64,000 nucleotides of DNA, from assembly GCA_026224875.1 (NCBI GenBank), contig JAMFRU010000111.1, positions 1-64,000 on the forward strand. Direction: 5' to 3'. The notes beneath the pieces were generated by a model. That model was given only the letters and a program-made list of their open reading frames with translations, was not told the DNA's origin and searched no databases. Source of the stretch: Acidocella sp. (GTDB taxonomy: Bacteria; Pseudomonadota; Alphaproteobacteria; Acetobacterales; Acetobacteraceae). A program made the translations under genes and the position numbers. The first letter of the stretch is position 1; each line of letters starts with the position of its first letter. Of this stretch, positions 26,248 to 35,216 are shown piece by piece.

Positions 26248-28677
26248 TTGATTTTCATGCTCCATCATCATTCCGGCAAACTGCGCACGCAAAATACATT
26301 CTGGTACCGTACGATGATGGCCGGAACATGCCTGGCCGGCCTGCTCCCCGCCGTCGCCCACGGCCAAACACCGCCGCCGCCGCCCGCCGTTAATGGGGGC
26401 GGCCTACAGGATGTGGTCATCACCGCGCGGCACCGCACGGAGCGCGCGCAATCCGTTCCGGTTGCAATCACGGTCGTAAGCCAGAAGCAAATTCAGTCCG
26501 TCGGCTCGCTTAACCTGAATACCCTCAAGCAGTTCGTGCCGTCATTAACGATCAACGCCTATAACCCGCGCAATATCGGGCTCGATATTCGCGGCCTCGG
26601 CAGCGTCGGCTTCTTTGGCTACGACGGGCTTGAAGGCGGCGTCGGCATCTATGTCGATGGTGTGCTGCTCGGCCGCTCGACGGAATCAAATTTCGACCTG
26701 CCCGACCTGCAGGACATCGAAGTGCTGCGTGGCCCGCAAGGAACTTTGTTCGGCAAAAACACGGTTGCGGGTGCGGTCAACATCACCACGAAACTACCCA
26801 GCTTCAAGCCGGAGGCTGATATTTCCGCTTCCTACGGCAATTATAATTACTGGCAGCTGCAGGGCTATGCCACGAGCGCGCTTGCCGGCAGCGACAAGGC
26901 CGCGGTTTCGCTGTCATTTCATGCCACCCAGCATAACGGCTATATCAAAGACTACAGCAACGGCGCGACGTATGCCAATGAAGACGATAAGGGTGTCCGG
27001 GCCCAGGCGCTGCTGCAGCCTACCAGCGCCCTCACCGTGCGCATCATCGCCAATTATGATCATTCCGACGCTAATTGCTGCATAACGACCCCGGTTGGCG
27101 TGGTTACTAATTTCGCTAACGGCGCACCCTATCAGGGCACCGCCGGCAAGATCAGTATCTTCAACCGCTTCGCCGCCGCCGGCTATACGCTGCCAACCAT
27201 CAACCCATTCGGCCGCACCACGGATATCAACAGCTGGAACCATTACGCCATGGAGACGGCGGGGCTTAGTCTGCTGGCCGATTACGATCTCGATGGCTAC
27301 ACGATCTCCTCCATCACCGGCGCCAGTTATTACAACTGGTATCCGCATCTGGATGGCGACGCCACGGGTGCGGACATCCTCACCGCTGCCAATAATACCA
27401 CTCATCAGCGCCAGATCAGCCAGGAGTTCCGCCTCACCTCACCGCTCGGTGGCGCGGTCGACTTTACAGCAGGGCTCTACGGCTTCTACCAGCAGCTAAA
27501 CGACCAGGCGATCACCCGCTTCGGCACGCAGGCCGCCGCCGAATTTACCGGAACGAATACCGGAACGACCTATACTAACACCCAACTTGCCTTGAACGGC
27601 TTTGCCGGAGCATATACCGATATTCCCAGCACCTATAGCGAGGCCGCTTACGGCCAGGCGACCTGGCATATCACACCGAAACTCGACCTTACCGGTGGCG
27701 CGCGCCTGACCTATGAGGAGAAATTCGGCGATTACTATGGCAACGAGCAAGGCGGCGCCAACCTTGCCGGCAACCCGGCTGCCCAGGCCATACGCACGGC
27801 CTATTACGGGCTGGCAGCACCCTATTCACTGCGCCATTACGACATACTGCCCGGCGGGCTCGTCACCCTTTCCTACAAGCCGCAACCGAATCTCCTCACC
27901 TATATCACTTACTCACACGGCGAAAAATCCGCGGGGCTCAACTTCGTTAACTCGCCCACCACGCCGAAAGTCGTGGCACCCGAAAAAATCGACAATTACG
28001 AAATTGGGGCAAAATCAACCCTGCTCAACGGCCGCCTGCTGCTGGATGGTGATGCCTTCTGGGACGAGGATACCGACTTCCAGAGCACGATTTTAAGTGC
28101 GGTCAACAACCAGCTTGTCGCCTATCTTGCCAGCGTACCCAAGGTCCGGTCGCGCGGCATCGAAACGGATATCCATGCGCAGGTCACCGATAATCTGACC
28201 CTGTTCGTCTCCACCGTCTACGATGAGGCTTATAACGAATCCAACCCCAAGGCCGTATGCCCCATCGAGGTCACCAACATCTCCTCCACCTGCAATCTCA
28301 CTGGCAGGCCGCTTGCCGGTGCCTCGAAATGGAGTGGCTCGTTCGGCGGCGAGTATGATCAGCCCTTGCCCCCAATCGCGGGCACCGAAACGACTGCCTA
28401 TCTCGGCGGCAATTATTATCTACGGTCGTCATTCTATTCCACGGCCGACGATAGTGCCTACAGCAAGGTTCCGGGTTACGGCGTTGGAAACATCAATTTC
28501 GGCATCCGCCAGGCCGATGGCAGATGGGATCTTTCCGGCTGGATCCACAATTTCACTAACTCCCGCTACTATCTCTTCAAAGAGGTCACCGGCTCGTTGC
28601 CCACCTACAACCTCGTTGTCGGCGAGGTCGGCGATCCGATAACTTTCGGCATCACGCTGCGGGCTAAATTCAATTAG
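26248..28677 (+). CDS. TonB-dependent outer membrane receptor
   Basis: This receptor of about 806-809 residues has a signal peptide ending near AVAHGQ, a Pro-rich linker and a TonB-box-like DVVITARHRTER. The plug contains DLQDIEVLRGPQGTLFGKNTVAGAVNI, and the barrel ends in ITLRAKFN. The plug motif is that of the FecA/FyuA-like and maltodextrin/vanillate-like receptor groups. The first start is a TTG at 26248 with GAAAGG five bases before it. An ATG at 26257 is the alternative. It is divergent from a TauD-type dioxygenase, which hints that the imported ligand is oxidised by that enzyme. The ligand is unknown. Confidence 0.92.
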   Translation: MIFMLHHHSGKLRTQNTFWYRTMMAGTCLAGLLPAVAHGQTPPPPPAVNGGGLQDVVITARHRTERAQSVPVAITVVSQKQIQSVGSLNLNTLKQFVPSLTINAYNPRNIGLDIRGLGSVGFFGYDGLEGGVGIYVDGVLLGRSTESNFDLPDLQDIEVLRGPQGTLFGKNTVAGAVNITTKLPSFKPEADISASYGNYNYWQLQGYATSALAGSDKAAVSLSFHATQHNGYIKDYSNGATYANEDDKGVRAQALLQPTSALTVRIIANYDHSDANCCITTPVGVVTNFANGAPYQGTAGKISIFNRFAAAGYTLPTINPFGRTTDINSWNHYAMETAGLSLLADYDLDGYTISSITGASYYNWYPHLDGDATGADILTAANNTTHQRQISQEFRLTSPLGGAVDFTAGLYGFYQQLNDQAITRFGTQAAAEFTGTNTGTTYTNTQLALNGFAGAYTDIPSTYSEAAYGQATWHITPKLDLTGGARLTYEEKFGDYYGNEQGGANLAGNPAAQAIRTAYYGLAAPYSLRHYDILPGGLVTLSYKPQPNLLTYITYSHGEKSAGLNFVNSPTTPKVVAPEKIDNYEIGAKSTLLNGRLLLDGDAFWDEDTDFQSTILSAVNNQLVAYLASVPKVRSRGIETDIHAQVTDNLTLFVSTVYDEAYNESNPKAVCPIEVTNISSTCNLTGRPLAGASKWSGSFGGEYDQPLPPIAGTETTAYLGGNYYLRSSFYSTADDSAYSKVPGYGVGNINFGIRQADGRWDLSGWIHNFTNSRYYLFKEVTGSLPTYNLVVGEVGDPITFGITLRAKFN

Positions 28678-28772
28678 GCTGCCTTAGCCGCGCCACGTTC
28701 GGCCTCCGCCATGGTACCAAACGCGGTTTGTTCTAAGTGTCTGTTTGAAAATTCTTGCGGCGTATTTGATAT

Positions 28773-28799
28773 GGTGATCCATCCTATGGATGGATCACC
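28773..28799. repeat. Perfect 12-bp inverted repeat with 3-base loop
   Basis: GGTGATCCATCC (28773-28784) and GGATGGATCACC (28788-28799) are perfect complements separated by TAT. The hairpin lies just upstream of the transposase start in the IS5 remnant. No T-tract follows, so it is more likely part of the element than a terminator. Confidence 0.7.
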
Positions 28800-28814
28800 G
28801 AGAGTCATGGCCGG

Positions 28815-28900
28815 ATGGCCGATATTCAGCACAAGACAAAGCGTTACCTGCGTGATCTGACTGACGAGGAGTGAGCGGCGACGGCGGACATCCCACTCGC
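28815..28900 (+). pseudogene. IS5-family transposase N-terminal fragment
   Basis: From ATG at 28815 the frame reads MADIQHKTKRYLRDLTDEE and then meets TGA where IS5 transposases have the Trp of the DEEW motif. The following codons (AATADI) lose similarity after a few residues. The single-base change of TGG to TGA and the loss of the remainder show that it is inactive. Confidence 0.7.
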
Positions 28901-28968
28901 GACAGGTTCTTGCCTAAAAGGCCGTGAGTTTGTCCCCAGGCCGTAACCTCTCTGTCGAGATACCCCAA

Positions 28969-30405
28969 CTAATGCAAATAATAGTTCTTCACGATCGTGA
29001 GCGGCAGATAACCCACATCATACAGCCCGAGCAGAATTGTGGGGATCGCGGGGATGATCGGCGATAGTTTGAAACGCAGGCGCAAGGCCGGCAAAGCGAA
29101 CAGCAGGAACGGCAATAGCGGCAGGAAGTAGCGCCCCTGAAGGCCGGTGATGGAATCCTCGCCGGCATCGGTGAAATTGACGTAAAACACCATCATGATC
29201 AGCCAGTATGTTACCGCAATGGCTGCAATGGTGACGAGGAAATTCGAGATCGCGGCCGGGCGTGGAACGGCCGCCCGGCGCGGGCAAAACAGCAGCCCCA
29301 GCAGAGCAGCGGCAGCGGCAGCACCCCAGAGATAATAATAGAACATGGGCAGGCCGATACATACCAGGCCGAGAACGCCGACCATCTCCTGCATCAACCC
29401 GGAAAACCAGATCTGCTCGGTACGAAACGGCAATGTAAGCAGCCTGGTCGGGTCGGCCAGCAGAATATGAAAATTCACTGCGGGAACGGCATGGTCAAGC
29501 CAGACGCTGGCATCACCCTGATACAGCGGGCCGGGATGATAGAGTGCCACCGGATAAGGCACAGCCACATAGGCGGCAACAAGCCCGGTCCAGAGCAGCA
29601 ACGGCAGGCAGGCCAGGGCCAAATCGCGTAGCTTCACCCAAAAGCCGGCGCGGGACAAAGGCAGCAGGAATATGGCCAGCAACGGAATGTAAGGCGGTTT
29701 GGAGAGCAGCACGGACAGAAACAGCAGCAGTGCCGCCAGCCACGCAATGCGGCTGTTGCGCGAGAGCAGCGCGCAAACCAGGCAGATGATGGCAACAACG
29801 ATGGCATCCTGGCTGACGGAGCCGGCGAGGAAGATGGTCATCGGCAGGAGCAGAATGGTCAGCAGCACCGCCTCGCCAAAGGCCGCGAACCACAAGGCCA
29901 GGCTGCCCAGGAGTAAAAATGCGCCCAGCATGAAGAGCCTGGCCAGCAGGAAGCAGATAAACGGCGAGGCTTGCGCGGCCAGGCCGATGGCCAGCGCCGC
30001 CGTGGCGGGCAGATAGGTAATGGGGAAATAGGCCGCCGTGTTCGGCATATCGATATAGGCCCTGGCGTGATTGGCGGGCAGGCCACTTTCCGCCCAGAAA
30101 TCATCGCTGGTGATGATGCGGTTGCCGTTGATCATCGTAACCGGGCTGGCGGCGGCGTTATATAGGCCGAAATCCACCTTCAGCCCCGTGCGCATGACGG
30201 GCTGGTGCGTGAACGGATCGACCGCCGGTTTGCGGACGCCCAGGACCGCGCCGTGCAGCAGGCCAAGCGCCCTGGCCATATGCGCCTGCTCGTCGGGTCC
30301 CTGCCCCGGAGGGGTGAGGACGGCCAGTAACACCCCGGCCGGCAAAGCAACAAGCAAAAACACCAATACAATCAAAAGCTTGTATGTGGTATTTTGCATG
30401 TCCAT
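28969..30405 (-). CDS. DUF2142 family polytopic membrane protein
   Basis: This 478-residue integral membrane protein has about ten hydrophobic segments. After the first span, the motif PPGQGPDEQAHMARALGL matches the PPDExxH signature of DUF2142 proteins. These resemble GT-C glycosyltransferases or polymerases of surface polysaccharide. A large extracytoplasmic loop runs from about 60 to 120. The C-terminal segment includes TGLQGRYFLPLLPFLLF, also typical. It is transcribed divergently from a YfhO-like membrane protein, and the pair suggests cell-envelope glycan modification. No catalytic function has been shown for the family to my knowledge. Confidence 0.8.
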   Translation of the reverse strand: MDMQNTTYKLLIVLVFLLVALPAGVLLAVLTPPGQGPDEQAHMARALGLLHGAVLGVRKPAVDPFTHQPVMRTGLKVDFGLYNAAASPVTMINGNRIITSDDFWAESGLPANHARAYIDMPNTAAYFPITYLPATAALAIGLAAQASPFICFLLARLFMLGAFLLLGSLALWFAAFGEAVLLTILLLPMTIFLAGSVSQDAIVVAIICLVCALLSRNSRIAWLAALLLFLSVLLSKPPYIPLLAIFLLPLSRAGFWVKLRDLALACLPLLLWTGLVAAYVAVPYPVALYHPGPLYQGDASVWLDHAVPAVNFHILLADPTRLLTLPFRTEQIWFSGLMQEMVGVLGLVCIGLPMFYYYLWGAAAAAALLGLLFCPRRAAVPRPAAISNFLVTIAAIAVTYWLIMMVFYVNFTDAGEDSITGLQGRYFLPLLPFLLFALPALRLRFKLSPIIPAIPTILLGLYDVGYLPLTIVKNYYLH

Positions 30406-30553
30406 CCCATTTCAAATCATCTGCGCCATGCACGCATTTGGTGCGTCACGCTTGAGAAGCGTTAAAACCCATGCGGCCATGGCGTACAATAGCGGCGGCT
30501 GGATCAAACACCGAAGTTCTGGCAATCAGGCCAGGGTTACGGGAGATTTGGGG

Positions 30554-33262
30554 ATGGGTGATAGCCGGATGGCATTTTTAACGCGCATTCGGCCGTGCCT
30601 GCACCGCCACCGCTGGCCGCTGGCCATATTGCTGTTGCTGCCCGTGTTAGCGAATGCCTTGGCGGTGTCCGGCATATTCAACAACGACCCCACATTGCAG
30701 TTTATCGGTCTAGGCACCCAGTTGCGCGGCGGTTTGTTCGGCGGCCAGATGGACTGGCTGGACCCAACCGTGGGTTATATCACCCAGCCGATCGGCCATC
30801 TCGTGGCGGGCGATTGGGCGCATGGCATTATCCCCTGGTGGAATCCTTATTCCGGCGCCGGCATGCCATTGGCCGCCGAAATGCAAAGCGCGGTTTTCTT
30901 TCTGCCGTTTGTATTGCTGCTGCACTGGAATTGTGGCTGGCTGCTGCTGCGCGTGCTGTTGCAAATACTCTGTGGCCTGTTCGCCTACGCGTTTTTTACC
31001 GAAATAAAATTGCGGCGCGAGGCCTCCCTTCTCGGCGCGGCACTTTACGGCCTGAGCCCGATATTTTTCCTCTCCCCCCACGCCGCCATCAACCCGCTGC
31101 CGTTTCTCCCCTTGTTGCTTTTGGGCATCGAATACGCCGCGCGGGCAACCCGTGAGGGTAAAAAACTGGGCTGGTCGCTGGTGACCATCGCTTTGGCCTA
31201 TTCAATCGTCGGCGGTTTTCCCGAAACAGCGTATCTGAACGGTTTGCTCGCCGCGGTGTGGACGCTCTGGGTCGTCAGCACATTACCGCCAAAGCTGTGG
31301 CTGCAGTTTGCCGGCAAACTCATCCTCGGCATCGTGATCGCCCTTGGCATTTGCGCCCCGTTGCTCATCCCCTTCTTCGAATATCTGCCCCTTGCCAATA
31401 TCGGCCCGCACAGTGGTCTATTATTCACGCATAACCGGCTCGAAGCCACGATTATGCCGTTGCAGATTTTCCCGTTCTTATACGGCCCGCTCAACACCCC
31501 AGTCCCGCCGTCCATTGCGGCGGCGTTCGGCGGCGCTTTCGTCCGCGTGCCGAGCTGGGTTGGCCTGCCTGTGCTGGCGCTTGCCGTTGCGGCACTTTGG
31601 CGGCGCGGCGCACGGCCGCAGCCGCGCTATGTTCTGCTGTTCTGGATTATTTTCTGGGAAGCCCGATATGCCGGATTCGCACCGGTCATCTGGCTGGTCA
31701 ATCTAATCCCCGGCCTAGCGACATCGGATATCATCCGTTTCAGCGGGCCCATGCTGGCGTTTTGTGTCTTCATCCTGGCCGCCTTCGGGCTTGACGATTA
31801 CCTCGAACAAAAGGCGCTGGGCTGGCGGCGCTTGTGCGGCATGGCGGCCACGGTTTTGCTCGTCATATTTGCAGCCGTTGCCCCAGCTTTTTCCTTCCTG
31901 GTGTCCTGGTGGAAACAAAACTCCCCCGATATGCTGGTCGGCTTTGTAACCCTCCAGCTGGCGTGTTTAATCACCTTGTTTCTGGCCTGGGAGCTGCAGC
32001 GCCCACGGCATAAATCGGCACTTCTGGCGCTGTTGCTGGCAGGTCCCTTCTGCGGGCTTGCCTACACACAATTCGCCGGGTTTCGCGGCGGCCAGATTGA
32101 TCAGGCCCCCATTCAATTTCTGCGGCTGCATACGGGCACGGACAGGATGCTCAGCCTGGGGCCGCTCGATTTCAACTTTCCCCTGCGTTACGGCATTGCC
32201 TCCATCAATTATGCCGCCATGCCCACGCCGATCGACTGGACCAACTACATCACGGCGAATTTGTTCTCAGATGTCGATCTGAGTATTTATAACGGTGCCG
32301 CGCCGGGCGCCCAAACATTCCTGTTGCAGCATCTGGCCAATTACGAAGCTCTTGGTGTCCATTATATCGTAACACCCGCCGGTGATGATCTCACGGCAGC
32401 GCCCTTTCCTCTGGCTCATTTGCAGTCTCGCAACATGACCCATGCGCTGTTGCCGAATATTGGCGGATTCGTGGACAAAACCAAAGGCTATGTGAACTTC
32501 GCCTCATTGCCGAATGCAGGCGATTTCACAGGGTCCATATCAGTCTCCCTCACCTCTCCCAGCATCAGCGCCGTGTCGGTAATCGTCGGAACCTACCTCG
32601 GGGCTGCACGCGGTACGATTACGCTTGACCTATGTGCCGCCGGACAATGCGAAACCACCACAGCTGATGCCGGCCAAGCCCAGGACAATAAGCCCCTGAC
32701 GTTTCACTTGAGCGTGCCGCTCAATGTTCCCGCCGGATCAGATCTGAGCTTTCGTTTCAACCACCCGGACGGTACGCTCGTTGCGATCTGGCTGGCGCCA
32801 AGTTTTTACGGCACCGAGGTGCCAAGCTTCAGTTTTACCGGCGCGGATGGCAAAAACGATCCCGGTGTGGTCCTCAGCGGTCTCAGCCTGGCGTTCCGGG
32901 ATGAGACCACCGCGATCTACCAGCTCGCGAACACCTCCCCCTATGCATCCTCAACCGATACAGACTGCAAGATCGACATCATCAACCGGCTGCAAATGCA
33001 CAGCTCATGCATGGCCCAGGCCAGTATGATTCGGCGCGAAATGTATTTTCCGGGATGGTCCGCGACAGTGAACGGAACAGCAGTGCAGGTGTCACCCGCG
33101 GGCCTGTTTCAGTCCGTTTCCGTACCGAAAGGTGAGGCCGATATAATATTCAGCTATGCCCCGCCGCATATCCGCCTGGCCTTTCTGCTTGCCACCCTGG
33201 CGCTGGCACTCTGGCTTGCTCTATCGCTCAGCGCCTGCAGCTTCAGAAAACGGACGGGCTAA
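30554..33262 (+). CDS. YfhO-like large membrane protein (putative GT-C type)
   Basis: This 902-residue protein has an N-terminal half of about 11-12 membrane spans and a C-terminal extracytoplasmic beta-rich domain (about residues 520-870), followed by one last span near 870-890. The WWNPYSGAGMPLAAEMQSAVFFLPF segment and the C-terminal MYFPGWSATVNGT motif are diagnostic of YfhO-like proteins. Bacterial YfhO glycosylates lipoteichoic acid in Gram-positives. In Gram-negatives these proteins are linked to surface glycans. The ATG at 30554 has GGGAG eight bases upstream. An in-frame extension to 30071 would run antisense through the neighbouring gene and is rejected. Its stop overlaps that of the convergent aidB gene. 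Confidence 0.82.
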   Translation: MGDSRMAFLTRIRPCLHRHRWPLAILLLLPVLANALAVSGIFNNDPTLQFIGLGTQLRGGLFGGQMDWLDPTVGYITQPIGHLVAGDWAHGIIPWWNPYSGAGMPLAAEMQSAVFFLPFVLLLHWNCGWLLLRVLLQILCGLFAYAFFTEIKLRREASLLGAALYGLSPIFFLSPHAAINPLPFLPLLLLGIEYAARATREGKKLGWSLVTIALAYSIVGGFPETAYLNGLLAAVWTLWVVSTLPPKLWLQFAGKLILGIVIALGICAPLLIPFFEYLPLANIGPHSGLLFTHNRLEATIMPLQIFPFLYGPLNTPVPPSIAAAFGGAFVRVPSWVGLPVLALAVAALWRRGARPQPRYVLLFWIIFWEARYAGFAPVIWLVNLIPGLATSDIIRFSGPMLAFCVFILAAFGLDDYLEQKALGWRRLCGMAATVLLVIFAAVAPAFSFLVSWWKQNSPDMLVGFVTLQLACLITLFLAWELQRPRHKSALLALLLAGPFCGLAYTQFAGFRGGQIDQAPIQFLRLHTGTDRMLSLGPLDFNFPLRYGIASINYAAMPTPIDWTNYITANLFSDVDLSIYNGAAPGAQTFLLQHLANYEALGVHYIVTPAGDDLTAAPFPLAHLQSRNMTHALLPNIGGFVDKTKGYVNFASLPNAGDFTGSISVSLTSPSISAVSVIVGTYLGAARGTITLDLCAAGQCETTTADAGQAQDNKPLTFHLSVPLNVPAGSDLSFRFNHPDGTLVAIWLAPSFYGTEVPSFSFTGADGKNDPGVVLSGLSLAFRDETTAIYQLANTSPYASSTDTDCKIDIINRLQMHSSCMAQASMIRREMYFPGWSATVNGTAVQVSPAGLFQSVSVPKGEADIIFSYAPPHIRLAFLLATLALALWLALSLSACSFRKRTG

Positions 33263-34872
33263 GTCAGCACCGGCATCGCCGCGCGCTGCAATATCGTGTC
33301 CGCCCTCACGCCCTCCGGCAGCGAACCAAACGCAAACCCGTTACCGCCCCCCAGGCGCGTTACGCAAAATGCTTCGGCCAAAGGCGGTGGTGCAAAGCGC
33401 AGCAACAGGCTCGCCGTGAGTGCCACCGCCAGTTGCTGGGTGAGATAGCGCGCATTGGCTTCCGTGGGCTGCGGCAACGGTGTGGCCAAAAACCCGTCCA
33501 ACGCGCTGTGTCCACCCGCTGCTAGAGCGGTCTCCGCCCGCAGTGCAGCTGCCGCCTCCGGTTCGCGCGTCATCGCACGCAACACATCCAGGCAGATGAC
33601 ATTGCCCGAGCCCTCCCACAGCCCGTTCACCGGCGCATCGCGGTACAGCCGTGCCGCCACATGCTCCTCGATGAAGCCATTGCCGCCATGGCATTCCATC
33701 GCCTCCGCCGCCACGGCCGGGGCGCGTTTGCAAATCCAGTATTTGGCGATGGGGGCAAGGATGCGGAAAAGTGCTGCCTCCCCCGCATCGAGTGCCTCGG
33801 CGGTGCGCATCGCCAGCCACATCGCCGCTTCGGCCTCTATCGCCATATCCGCGAGCACATTGGCCATGAGCGGCTGGTCGATGAGCCGGCGCTGAAACGC
33901 CGTGCGATGGCCAGCGTGGTGAATGGCCCGAGCCACCGCCTGGCGCATCAGCCCTGCTGAGCCCAACGCACATTCCAACCGGGTCAGCTGCGCCATTTCC
34001 AGAATGGTGGCGATGCCGCGCCCCTCCACGCCCACCAGTTCCGCTTCCAGCCCGCGAAACTCGACTTCGGCGGAAGCATTGGAGCGATTCCCGCATTTAT
34101 CCTTCAGCCGTTGCAGGAGCAGCAAATTGCGGCTGCCATCGTCACGCCAGCCTTGCGCGAGAAAGCAGGAAATACCGGCATCCGTGCGCGCCAAAGTGAG
34201 GAACAGATCCGAGGTGGGCACGGAGAAGAACCATTTATGCCCGGTCAGCTGGAAGCGGCCGCCGCCAGTTGGTGTGGCTTCTGTCTGCGTCTGGCGCAAA
34301 TCCGAGCCGCCTTGTTTTTCGGTCATCGCCATGGCCACGGTGAGTGCGGATTTTTGCGCCGGCGGGACGGGGGAAGGGTCGTAGCCGGCCGAGAGAATCT
34401 TGCCCCGGAATTTTTCCAGCAACCCCGGCGCATGACGCAGCGCAGCCATGGAGGCAAAGGTCATGGCAGCGGGACAGCCCACCCCGGCCTCGCCTTGCGA
34501 CCATAGATAGGACAAAGCGGCCCGCGCCACGTGTGCTGCCGGGCGCGCCGCCGTCCAGCCCAGCGCATGCACCTCATCCGCCCGTATCCCGGTCATCAAC
34601 CCGTGCCAGGCGGGGCAAAACTCTACCATGTCGATGCGGTGGCCGAAGCGGTCGTGCGTACGCAGCGCCGGCACCTGGCGGTTGGCATCATAGGCGAGCG
34701 TTTGTAACTGCGCGGTGCCGATGCGCGCGCCGCATGCCACCAATCGGTCCTCGGCCCAGCCGGCGCCAAAAGCGGTCACCGCATCACGCAGCGCGGCATC
34801 GCCCAGATAGGCGTTGAAGCCGGTGAATTCCGGCGGCTGGTTCAGCACCTCGTGCGTGGCGTAGCCCGGCAT
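33259..34872 (-). CDS. aidB: Acyl-CoA dehydrogenase family protein, AidB-like
   Basis: This 537-residue flavoprotein of the AidB branch of acyl-CoA dehydrogenases matches the family from N- to C-terminus. It has an N-terminal TRIM-like extra domain, TEKQGGSDLRQTQT for FAD binding, and ECHGGNGFIEEH. LWEGSGNVICLDVLRA occupies the place of the catalytic base region. E. coli AidB (541 residues) is induced by alkylation damage and binds DNA, with weak isovaleryl-CoA dehydrogenase activity. No partner is obvious nearby. The two convergent stop codons overlap (TAA on plus at 33260-33262, TAG on minus at 33261-33259). Confidence 0.9.
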   Translation of the reverse strand: MPGYATHEVLNQPPEFTGFNAYLGDAALRDAVTAFGAGWAEDRLVACGARIGTAQLQTLAYDANRQVPALRTHDRFGHRIDMVEFCPAWHGLMTGIRADEVHALGWTAARPAAHVARAALSYLWSQGEAGVGCPAAMTFASMAALRHAPGLLEKFRGKILSAGYDPSPVPPAQKSALTVAMAMTEKQGGSDLRQTQTEATPTGGGRFQLTGHKWFFSVPTSDLFLTLARTDAGISCFLAQGWRDDGSRNLLLLQRLKDKCGNRSNASAEVEFRGLEAELVGVEGRGIATILEMAQLTRLECALGSAGLMRQAVARAIHHAGHRTAFQRRLIDQPLMANVLADMAIEAEAAMWLAMRTAEALDAGEAALFRILAPIAKYWICKRAPAVAAEAMECHGGNGFIEEHVAARLYRDAPVNGLWEGSGNVICLDVLRAMTREPEAAAALRAETALAAGGHSALDGFLATPLPQPTEANARYLTQQLAVALTASLLLRFAPPPLAEAFCVTRLGGGNGFAFGSLPEGVRADTILQRAAMPVLT

Positions 34873-35216
34873 GGATTTCCTCGTTTACCGCCAGCCTAGC
34901 CGATTGCGGCCGTTAGATACAGAAAAACCGGGCGCCCTACCGACCGCACATTAACGTGTTACCTATTTTTCCGACCTGGACAGATGCCGTACATTACGCA
35001 TTATTCACAGCCGATTATCAATTACCCCAATAGAGACAGAGCCGGTTGCAATGTAAACCAAATTGCCCGCATCGGGCTGGAAAGGTGAAAATGTCCAGGA
35101 TGGCGAGACGCGCGTGCCGGCTACGCTCCTGGATGGTGCCCGTAAACCTCCGGAAATCGTGGTTTTCAGCCCTATAACCGTTGCCCTGCAGCCCCTGATA
35201 TAGATTGAGAGTCCTG
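34873..35216. promoter_or_regulatory. Divergent control region upstream of the signalling operon
   Basis: About 340 bases lie between aidB and the hybrid kinase gene, containing the promoters for both. The part next to aidB is AT-rich (34950-35030). A short Arg-rich frame at 35091-35177 is listed separately. Confidence 0.4.
35091..35177 (+). CDS. 28-codon Arg-rich small ORF upstream of hybrid kinase
   Basis: A frame beginning MSRMARRACRLRSW and ending in TAA is preceded by GGAAAGGTGAAA, a usable ribosome binding site. It ends 39 bases before the kinase start. The composition (many Arg, two Trp, one Cys) is consistent with a leader peptide or with chance. Nothing else supports it. Confidence 0.2.
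   Translation: MSRMARRACRLRSWMVPVNLRKSWFSAL

Larger units (their letters stand above)
28735..28900 (+). mobile_element. IS5-family insertion sequence remnant
   Basis: The segment begins with a probable element end (CTGTTTGAAAATTCTTG, about 28741) and contains the first 19 codons of an IS5-type transposase from 28815. No further recognisable transposase or right end is present. It is a short dead fragment just after the TonB receptor gene. Confidence 0.55.

Noticed and set aside
30071-30553. In-frame N-terminal extension of the YfhO-like protein
   Set aside because: It runs antisense through the start of the DUF2142 gene, has low-complexity composition, and the ATG at 30554 has a good ribosome binding site.
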